NCBI GenBank assembly: GCA_039177895.1
Contig: JBCDFO010000011.1
Location: forward strand, 1-29,964
Direction of reading: 5' to 3'
Length of the DNA stretch: 29,964 nucleotides
Origin: JBCBEX01 sp039177895
Lineage (GTDB): Bacteria; Bacteroidota; Rhodothermia; Rhodothermales; Rubricoccaceae
Shown: positions 24,028 to 29,964 of the stretch, piece after piece
Layout of the letters: every line of letters starts with the position of its first letter
How positions within the stretch are numbered: the first letter of the stretch is position 1
Translations under genes and position numbers: made by a program
Notes under the pieces: generated by a model
Database searches by the model: none
What the model was told of the DNA's origin: nothing
Seen by the model: the letters and a program-made list of their open reading frames with translations, nothing else

Positions 24028-27000
24028 TCTGTCTCAGCACGAACGCCTGTCCACAAGCGGTCTGCTGGAAAGAGCTTCGTGTTCGCTGTCTTGCTCCTCG
24101 CGCTCGGCGGCTGTCGCGAACCTATGACGCCTGCCGATGCGCTTCTTGACGGTGGTCCCCCTCTGCTCGCGGATCTCGCCGTATCGGTTCCGTCCGTGGA
24201 CGACACGCTCGCGGTGCGCAGCGTCGTCTACAGCGACACGCGGGGCGGCTTCTACTACGACGCGCTCAACGGCCCGCAGACCGACGAGGCGATGGGCTGG
24301 AACGTCGGCGGCTTCCGCGTCCTCGACGGCTGGCAGTGGAGTGCTGACACCATAGCGCTCAGGCCAGACCGGCGGCAGGGCGGCGCGGCGCGGCCCGACT
24401 TCGCCGTGCGCACCTACGCAGGCGCGCTGCCCGGTGACGCGCTGTCCCGGCTGGCGCGCGTGTTTTCTCGCGAGAAGCCGCTCACCGTCACGGAGCAGAT
24501 CACGCTCCTCGACGCGACCCGCGACGCGCCCGGCGTGCTGCTCGTGGAGGTCGCCGACTCGGTGGGGACGCTCACGCTGCGGCCCTCGCTGAGCGACCGG
24601 GGCCCGCGTGGCTACACCGTAGAGGCTGACGGCCCGACGCTGCGCGTCGCGCGGGGCAACTACACCCGACCTCGAGGACGCCGTCCTGTCTGGTTCGCCG
24701 TGCAGACGAGCGGAGGCCATGCCTTCACCACGATCGAAGAGGACGAGCCAGAGGCGGGCCGGGCGCGCAACGTGCTCGCTGGGAGCCTCACCGTTGAAAC
24801 GCCGGGGCGCGTCGTGTTCGCGGTGGGGGACACCCCCGAGGAAGCGACAGCGCAGGCTGCCGCAGCGCTCCGTGAGGCCGAGGCGAGAGTACGCGCCCGC
24901 GCGAATCGTATGGTGGCACTCCTCGACCGCACCTACCTCCGCCCGGGCGACGACCGGGCCCGTCGCGCGCTTGCCTGGGCCCGGCTCACCGCCGATGCGC
25001 TCGTCGTTCGTGACTCCGCGCGCACGACTGTCGCCGATGTGGTGCCGGGCACGCTCCGGTTCCCCGGCCAGAGCACGCTCCGCGCCCTGCCGCTGTGGCT
25101 CGCTACGGGCGACTTCGAGACGGCGCGCGGTGTGCTCACTACCATCGGGCGCGCGCAGGTCTTCGACGAGAACCTCCAGCCGCTCGGCCGCGCGCCCAAC
25201 GCGTTCGTCAACGGACGGCCGGAGTTCAGCACGCCCGACGCCACGCCGGTCTTTGGCAAGGCCGTTGCCGACTACGTACGGGCCACGGGCGAGACGGGGC
25301 TGATCTCCGGCGCGCCTGACTATTGGTTCAAGACCGTCTTTGCCACGCGCGGACTGCTCGGCGAGAACACGCGCCGCGCGGCGCTCGTGGACAGCGTCGG
25401 CCTCGTGCGCGCGACCGCCGCAGAGACCTGGATGAGCGAGCTCGACCGCAGCGGGCGGCCTGTCGAGGCATCGGCGGCGCTCGTGGCGCACCTCCGCGCG
25501 ATGGCCGACTTCGCGCGCGTCATGCGGGTCAACCAGCGTGCGCAGGACTATGACGCCCGCGCCGCTGCTCTCGAAGCGCGCATCGCCGACACGTTCTTCG
25601 GCGGGGGCACGCCGCTGGACCGCCTCGACCGCGACGGGCAGCGTGACCTGGCGCTGCGCCCCAATGCGCTCGTCGCGCTCGCGGACCTCCGCCTGGACGA
25701 CGCCACTGAGCGCGCAGCCACGCAGCAGGTCGCCGAGGCGCTCGCCTACCGCCACGGCGTCGGCACGCAGCCGCAGGCGGACTCGACGACGTTCTACCCC
25801 TACCTCCGCGCGCCCGCATTCTACCAGCCTCGCCAAGCTGCGTACAGAGGGCCGGTCTGGCCGTGGCTGACGAGCGTGCTCGTGGACCTGATGGTGGAGC
25901 AGGGGGGGGGCGCGCAGGCGTACGGGTTCACCGAGGCCCAGACCGATCTTGTGCTCGACCACGGTGCCGTTGGGGCGATCTCGAGTGTGGTGGACGCGCA
26001 CCCGCATCCTGGCGAGGGCGCGCCGCGCGTGGGCGGCTCGCCTGCCGAACTGCACGCGCTCGCGGGCTTCGTGGGCAACGGGTGGATCGACTACCTGGGC
26101 GCGCGCTATGCTACCGGAAACCGCCTCGTGCTCGAACCGCGCCTCCCCGAGTCCTGGGGGGTAACGACGGCCCGGCTCCGCCTCGGGGACGGCTTCGTCC
26201 GTGCGACGCTGCGCCAGGTCCCGGCGGCTGTGACGGTCGTGCTTACGCCCGAGGAGGGGCTCGCCAGGGGAGCCGAGGTGCGGCTCCGCGCGCTGGGCCA
26301 CGAGGCTCCGATTTCGCTCGTACGCATGCAGGGCGACACGCTGGCCGTCCCGCTGGACTCGCTCACCGTCACCGTGACGCCGGATGGCGCGACACTCGGC
26401 GGGGAGCCGCTCGCGACGACGGCCTTCGACGTCCCCACGCCGGGCTTCTGGGACGACTTCGCCTTCGTAGAGCCGCGCCTGCGCGACACCTACGAGGTGA
26501 TGCGCCGCGTCGAGCGCCGGAGCAGCCTCACGATGGACCAGGTCAAGCGCCCGCTGCCCGTCGCCCGCTCGATCCTCGCGCAGACCGACCCCGAGGGCGA
26601 CGACTGGGGCGCGACGACCGCCTTCACCTACCCGACGGGACTCCCCAGCGGGATCCTCGACGCCCGCTTCGTTGAACTCACTGCCGACGACTCGACGACC
26701 TATGTCCGCGTCGACCTCGCGGCACCGATGCCGGAGGCACCGAGCCCGGCGCTGTTCGCCGCCATCGCCATCGACCGAGACGAGGGCGGAGCGCGTGACA
26801 TCGGGCGTGGGGCGCGGCTGCGGCTGCCCGGCGGGACGGGCTACGAGCACATCGTCTATGTAGGCGACGGCATCCGCGTTGAAACCGGGCGCGGCCGCGT
26901 GCTCGGACGCCTCGAAGGGGCCGGTGCGCTCATTGAGCCAGGGCAGAGCCGCCTCACGTTCGCGATCCCGACCTACATCCTCCCGCGCCCGCGTCGCGGC

Positions 27001-27159
27001 GACGAGGTGACGCTGCTCCTCGGCGCGTTCGCCCCCGGCGACGGCGTGGGCCGGTTCGCGCCCGTCGGCCGCACTGCCACTGCCACGCAGGGCGGCGGCA
27101 AGCCCCGCGACGACGCCCCCAACGTCTACGACCTCGTCACCGCAAGAGTCACTCGATAG
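23989..27159 (+). CDS. GH133-like glucan-debranching lipoprotein with glucodextranase-type C-domain
   Basis: A 1056-residue protein if GTG 23989 is used; an in-frame TGA at 23977 rules out earlier starts. A lipobox LLLALGGC (Cys42) ends an unusually long, Arg-rich leader. The middle matches the amylo-alpha-1,6-glucosidase/GDE C-terminal fold: FSTPDATPVFGKAVADYV (Asp417), ETWMSEL with GRPVEASAAL (Glu493), LRPNALVAL and YRGPVWPWL (Trp624). From about 815 onward it resembles the C-terminal binding module of glucodextranases (DPEGDDWGATTAFTYPTG). It probably removes alpha-1,6 branches from imported dextrins in the periplasm. Insertion between malF and malG is unusual. A G9 run at 25902-25910 could slip. 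Exact linkage specificity is inference. Confidence 0.85.
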   Translation: MSRRVLPSRRRGISVSARTPVHKRSAGKSFVFAVLLLALGGCREPMTPADALLDGGPPLLADLAVSVPSVDDTLAVRSVVYSDTRGGFYYDALNGPQTDEAMGWNVGGFRVLDGWQWSADTIALRPDRRQGGAARPDFAVRTYAGALPGDALSRLARVFSREKPLTVTEQITLLDATRDAPGVLLVEVADSVGTLTLRPSLSDRGPRGYTVEADGPTLRVARGNYTRPRGRRPVWFAVQTSGGHAFTTIEEDEPEAGRARNVLAGSLTVETPGRVVFAVGDTPEEATAQAAAALREAEARVRARANRMVALLDRTYLRPGDDRARRALAWARLTADALVVRDSARTTVADVVPGTLRFPGQSTLRALPLWLATGDFETARGVLTTIGRAQVFDENLQPLGRAPNAFVNGRPEFSTPDATPVFGKAVADYVRATGETGLISGAPDYWFKTVFATRGLLGENTRRAALVDSVGLVRATAAETWMSELDRSGRPVEASAALVAHLRAMADFARVMRVNQRAQDYDARAAALEARIADTFFGGGTPLDRLDRDGQRDLALRPNALVALADLRLDDATERAATQQVAEALAYRHGVGTQPQADSTTFYPYLRAPAFYQPRQAAYRGPVWPWLTSVLVDLMVEQGGGAQAYGFTEAQTDLVLDHGAVGAISSVVDAHPHPGEGAPRVGGSPAELHALAGFVGNGWIDYLGARYATGNRLVLEPRLPESWGVTTARLRLGDGFVRATLRQVPAAVTVVLTPEEGLARGAEVRLRALGHEAPISLVRMQGDTLAVPLDSLTVTVTPDGATLGGEPLATTAFDVPTPGFWDDFAFVEPRLRDTYEVMRRVERRSSLTMDQVKRPLPVARSILAQTDPEGDDWGATTAFTYPTGLPSGILDARFVELTADDSTTYVRVDLAAPMPEAPSPALFAAIAIDRDEGGARDIGRGARLRLPGGTGYEHIVYVGDGIRVETGRGRVLGRLEGAGALIEPGQSRLTFAIPTYILPRPRRGDEVTLLLGAFAPGDGVGRFAPVGRTATATQGGGKPRDDAPNVYDLVTARVTR

Positions 27160-27173
27160 GATCTGACCGCCGG

Positions 27174-28031
27174 ATGCACGACCTTCCCGCATCCGCTTCG
27201 ACCCGTACTGCTATGCTCAAGAAAGTCCTCAGCTACGCCACCCTCGTGCTGTTCGCGTTCGTCGCCGTCTACCCGGTGCTGCGCATCCTCACGATCTCGC
27301 TGCGGCCCGGCGACCGGCTGCTCTCGACCTCGCTCGCGATCATCCCCGAGGACGCGACGATGGGGAACTACGCCGAGCTCGTCGGGGAGACGCCGTTCGT
27401 GCGCTGGCTGCTCAACTCGCTGCTCGTGGCAGCCGTCGTGACCCTCACGGGCGTCGCGCTCGCGTCGACGGCAGGCTATGCGCTGAGCCGCTTCAAATTC
27501 CGCGGCCGCAACGCCGCGCTCTCGGGCATCCTCATCACGCAGATGTTTCCTGCGACGATGCTGCTGCTTCCGCTCTACATCATGCTGATCCGGCTCGGGC
27601 TACTCAACTCGTACCTCGGCCTCATCATCATCTACACGGCGACGGCGCTGCCCTTCTGCGTGTGGCAGATGAAGGGCTACTACGACACCATCCCGCCCTC
27701 GCTCGAAGAGGCCGCGCGCATCGACGGGGCGGGGCCGTGGCAGGCGTTCTACAAGGTGATCTTCCCGCTCGCCGCGCCCGCACTCGTCATCACGGCGCTG
27801 TTCTCGTTCATGACGGCGTGGAACGAGTACGTCGTGGCCGCGGTCGTCCTGCAGGACACGGAGCTGTTCACGCTGCCGGTCGGGCTGAAGCTCTTCCAGG
27901 GCAATCTCCGCGCCGACTGGGGCCTCTACGCCGCCGGTTCGCTCGTCGTCTCGATCCCGGTGATCGCGCTGTTCCTGGTGCTGAGCCGCTACCTGATTTC
28001 CGGCCTCACGCTCGGCGCGGTGAAGGGGTAG
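27174..28031 (+). CDS. malG: Maltodextrin ABC transporter permease, MalG type
   Basis: A 285-residue inner-membrane protein starting 14 bp after the debranching gene's stop. It has six predicted membrane helices, the EAA loop EEAARIDGAGPWQAFYKVIF (about 177-200) and the C-terminal SRYLISGLTLGAVKG ending that is diagnostic of MalG-like permeases. ATG 27174 is used; an internal ATG at 27213 (MLKKVLSY) would give a shorter, more usual N-terminus and is a real alternative. It would form the translocation channel with MalF; the ATPase must be encoded elsewhere. Confidence 0.92.
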   Translation: MHDLPASASTRTAMLKKVLSYATLVLFAFVAVYPVLRILTISLRPGDRLLSTSLAIIPEDATMGNYAELVGETPFVRWLLNSLLVAAVVTLTGVALASTAGYALSRFKFRGRNAALSGILITQMFPATMLLLPLYIMLIRLGLLNSYLGLIIIYTATALPFCVWQMKGYYDTIPPSLEEAARIDGAGPWQAFYKVIFPLAAPALVITALFSFMTAWNEYVVAAVVLQDTELFTLPVGLKLFQGNLRADWGLYAAGSLVVSIPVIALFLVLSRYLISGLTLGAVKG

Positions 28032-28065
28032 GCGTTCGTGGCTGGTTGATAGTAGTTGATTTCTG

Positions 28066-28389
28066 GTGAGTCTGTTGCGACGCTACGGCTTGGCTCGGTT
28101 GCGCTGGCTGACGCTGGAGGAGGGAGGGCGTCGCTCGATCCCAGAGTCGATAGACGGGAGTTGGTACTGCGCTCCAAGCTATTTCGACGGTCGCGACCCG
28201 GCTGACGAAGGAATCTGGAGCCTATGCCTTGAGTTTGGAGAGCAGCGGGGGCTGGAAGAACACGTTCTGGTAAGCCTCATGGCGAAGGCCGCGCCACACC
28301 ACTGGATTCAGCCTGGCGCGCGCTTCCGGATCACTGAAGGAGCAAAGACCGTCGCCCACGGTGAGGTCGAGAACGTGTTTACACTGTAA
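28066..28389 (+). CDS. Small orphan protein, possible EF-Tu domain-like beta-barrel
   Basis: A 107-residue frame starting with GTG, 34 bp after malG. It has no signal peptide or membrane segment. The C-terminal pattern HHWIQPGARFRITEGAKTVA, followed by HGEVENVF, resembles the last strands of an EF-Tu C-terminal barrel, and small standalone proteins of that kind exist in Bacteroidota. Synonymous positions are less GC-rich than in neighbouring genes (codons such as gaa, gga, ttg, cta), suggesting different origin or weak expression. The assignment is tentative; a function cannot be given. Confidence 0.55.
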   Translation: MSLLRRYGLARLRWLTLEEGGRRSIPESIDGSWYCAPSYFDGRDPADEGIWSLCLEFGEQRGLEEHVLVSLMAKAAPHHWIQPGARFRITEGAKTVAHGEVENVFTL

Positions 28390-28498
28390 AGTTGACTGCG
28401 CAAAGGGCTGCGTCTTCGTGCTACCTTGCTGGCGCATCTATCCTCGCACGGCACCTGGGAGGGATAAGGAGGGCGTCCAGGCGCAACTTCCCGTTCCT

Positions 28499-28587
28499 GT
28501 CATCCCGGACTTGATCCGGGATCCATACGGTGCCTTGCATGAATCCCCGCCCCCCGCCTGCGCGAGGGCATGCTTCGCGGGGATGAC
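28499..28587. repeat. Composite palindrome of the GTCATCCCGGA type
   Basis: GTCATCCC (28499-28506) pairs with GGGATGAC (28580-28587). Inside is ATCCCGGA/TCCGGGAT (28502-28509, 28515-28522), plus a CGCGAGGGCA word shared with element B. Such hairpins are widespread intergenic repeats. The rest of the gap (28390-28498) shows nothing I can name. Confidence 0.75.
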
Positions 28588-28633
28588 TCTGTAACGAGTT
28601 TGCACCGTCCTTCTCCCCTCAGCCTCTCTCCCT

Positions 28634-29485
28634 ATGAGCTACGCCTCCGACCTTCTCGCTGACCAACACATCGTCGTCACGGGCGGCGGCACCGGGCTTG
28701 GGCGCTCGATGGCGCTGCGCTTCGCCAGCCTCGGCGCGAAGGTGACGATCTGCGGACGCCGCACCGAGCCGCTCGACACCACCGTCGGCGATATCCGCGA
28801 GGCGGGCGGTCAGGGCGAAGGCATCTCCTGCAACATGCGCGAGGCGGACAGCGTGACGGCCTTCTTCGCCGAGGCCGAGGAGCGCCAGGGGCCGGTGACG
28901 GGCCTCGTCAACAACGCGGCGGCCAACTTCCTCGCGCCGAGTCACCAGATCAGCCCCAACGGCTTCGATGCCATCGTGAAGACGAACCTCTACGGCTCGT
29001 TCTATGCGACGCAGTGGTGCGGCCAGCGCTGGATCGAGCGTGGCACTCAGGGCGCGGTGCTCTCGATCTCGACGACCTACGCCGAGACGGGCAGCGCCTT
29101 CGTGCTCCCGAGCGCCGTCTCGAAGGCCGGCATCGTGGCGATGACGAAGTCGCTCGCGGCCGAGTGGGGCGTCTACGGCATCCGGCTCAACTGCATCGCG
29201 CCGGGGCCCTTCCCGACCGACGGCGCGTGGAAGCGGCTCGTCCCGAGCGAGGAGATGGCAGAGAACATGCGCCTGCGCGTGCCGCTGCGCCGCTTCGGCG
29301 TCCACGACGAGCTGACCAACCTCGCGGTGTTCCTGATGAGCGACCTCGCGAGCTACATGACCGGCCAGAACGTCGTCCTCGACGGCGGCGAGGTGCTCAA
29401 CGCGGGCGGCCAGTTCAACGACTTCACGAAGATGGACCGCGAGGGCATCCTCACCATGTTCGAGATGATGCGCCCGTCGAAGTAA
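28634..29485 (+). CDS. 2,4-dienoyl-CoA reductase-like short-chain dehydrogenase
   Basis: A 283-residue SDR with the nucleotide-binding motif TGGGTGLGRS, the GRR segment suited to NADPH, and NNAAANF. The usual YxxxK is absent: the site reads PSAVSKAG. Instead a tyrosine stands 15 residues before the lysine (TTYAETGSAF, Tyr149; Ser160; Lys164), which is the arrangement of the mitochondrial-type 2,4-dienoyl-CoA reductases. The C-terminal DGGEVLNAGGQFNDF also matches that family. It would reduce 2,4-dienoyl-CoA during beta-oxidation of unsaturated fatty acids, using NADPH. It has no obvious link to the glucan cluster and is separated from it by a repeat-rich gap. Confidence 0.9.
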   Translation: MSYASDLLADQHIVVTGGGTGLGRSMALRFASLGAKVTICGRRTEPLDTTVGDIREAGGQGEGISCNMREADSVTAFFAEAEERQGPVTGLVNNAAANFLAPSHQISPNGFDAIVKTNLYGSFYATQWCGQRWIERGTQGAVLSISTTYAETGSAFVLPSAVSKAGIVAMTKSLAAEWGVYGIRLNCIAPGPFPTDGAWKRLVPSEEMAENMRLRVPLRRFGVHDELTNLAVFLMSDLASYMTGQNVVLDGGEVLNAGGQFNDFTKMDREGILTMFEMMRPSK

Positions 29486-29542
29486 GAACCCGGTGGCGGA
29501 CGCGAACGAGCCGTATCCTGGCACGGTTGTGCCCCGCGTGAC

Positions 29543-29581
29543 CGCTCCCCCGGGCGCGTCGGCTCTCTCCCGGTGGGAGCG
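29543..29581 (+). other. Strong GC hairpin between the reductase and barrel genes
   Basis: CGCTCCCCCGGG (29543-29554) pairs with CCCGG-T-GGGAGCG (29569-29581), 12 bp with one bulged T and a 14-nt loop. No T-run follows. It may terminate the reductase transcript in a factor-dependent way, or structure the leader of the gene at 29656. The rest of 29486-29655 shows nothing clear. Confidence 0.5.
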
Positions 29582-29655
29582 AACCGGATGCCCCCGTCTC
29601 GGTTGACGGCGGTGGCCCGACCTCGGCTTCTCCCTGACCGGTACCTGTCTCGCCT

Positions 29656-29964
29656 ATGCGCCCGCTGCGACTTTTCGGCTCTGGACTTTTCAGCTCCGGA
29701 CTCCTCAGCCTGGCGATCCTCGCTAGCGCGTCGGCGTGGGCGCAGGGCGACGCGCCGATCGAGGTGTTTGGCTACTTCCAGGCGCAGTTCCTCTACGAAA
29801 ACGTGGACGAGGACCGGGACCTCGTCGTCCAGTCGCTCGGCCCGCTCGGCGGGGAGCGGCGCGACTCCGACGTGACCTCGTTCAACCTCCAGCAGCTCAA
29901 CCTCTTCCTGCGCCGTCCGCTCACGCCCAAGACGACGGCGTTCGTCGATCTCGAACTCGTCAAC
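29656..29964 (+). CDS. Outer-membrane porin-like barrel protein (5' part)
   Basis: The first 103 residues are visible; the gene runs off the window. There is a signal peptide (SLAILASASAWAQG) and then a barrel-like start, IEVFGYFQAQFLYENVDED, with alternating hydrophobic residues and LQQLNLFLRRPLTPKTTAFV. This opening (GYFQAQF..., long acidic turn, strand with N/L/Q) is common in carbohydrate- or phosphate-selective porin-like proteins of Bacteroidota. The complete gene would be needed to name the family. Confidence 0.7.
   Translation, partial: MRPLRLFGSGLFSSGLLSLAILASASAWAQGDAPIEVFGYFQAQFLYENVDEDRDLVVQSLGPLGGERRDSDVTSFNLQQLNLFLRRPLTPKTTAFVDLELVN

Noticed and set aside
24034..27192. Long minus-strand open frame (1052 codons) opposite the debranching gene
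   Set aside because: The plus-strand protein shows family motifs and a lipobox; the antisense product is Arg/Ala-rich without recognisable domains.
28392..28427. TTGACT ... TACCTT as a promoter for the reductase gene
   Set aside because: Spacing of 24 bp is too long for sigma70 and does not fit the Bacteroidota -33/-7 pattern either.
16199..28587. CRISPR array or insertion sequence formed by the repeats
   Set aside because: Repeats are not regularly spaced, there are no spacers, cas genes or transposase in the window.
29543..29640. Riboswitch in the leader of the barrel gene
   Set aside because: Only one strong hairpin is visible; I could not match conserved boxes of cobalamin, TPP or other known classes.

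Overview
The window is GC-rich, densely coded and almost entirely plus-strand. It looks like a member of the Rhodothermota/Bacteroidota (Rhodothermales-type). The reasons are C-terminal type IX secretion (T9SS) sorting domains with the AYPNPF signature, a PorV-like barrel, a SusC-like TonB-dependent receptor with an N-terminal carboxypeptidase-regulatory-like domain, and start codons that lack Shine-Dalgarno sequences. The genus cannot be fixed from sequence alone.

Layout. Positions 1-441 hold the end of a geranylgeranylglyceryl-phosphate-synthase-family gene, convergent with a minus-strand SGNH hydrolase/TPR membrane protein (695-2755). A 300-bp regulatory region follows, with three AGCGCT-centred LacI-type operators and a good sigma70-like promoter. 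From there a plus-strand block runs to about 28 kb: a CcpA/MalR-like LacI regulator, a SurA-like parvulin lipoprotein overlapping it by 1 nt, a TonB-dependent receptor, a 1348-residue T9SS protein with DNDGDG repeats, a PorV-family barrel, a secreted protein with CBM20/48-like modules, a T9SS-targeted GH13 amylase, a periplasmic GH13 neopullulanase-like enzyme, MalE lipoprotein, MalF, a GH133-like debranching lipoprotein and MalG. The last part holds a small orphan gene, a 2,4-dienoyl-CoA-reductase-like SDR and the start of an outer-membrane barrel protein.

How it may work together (inference): alpha-glucan is bound and cut at the cell surface by the T9SS-exported proteins, oligosaccharides enter through the TonB receptor, are trimmed and debranched in the periplasm, and are taken up by MalE/MalF/MalG. 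The ATPase (MalK) is not in the window and there is no SusD, so this is a hybrid of the Bacteroides Sus strategy and the Mal ABC strategy, apparently under LacI-type control.

Between genes, nearly every junction from 16 kb onward carries a palindromic interspersed element. Several are mosaics of one another, and one supplies the start codon of the debranching enzyme. I saw no tRNA, rRNA, CRISPR array, transposase or phage gene.
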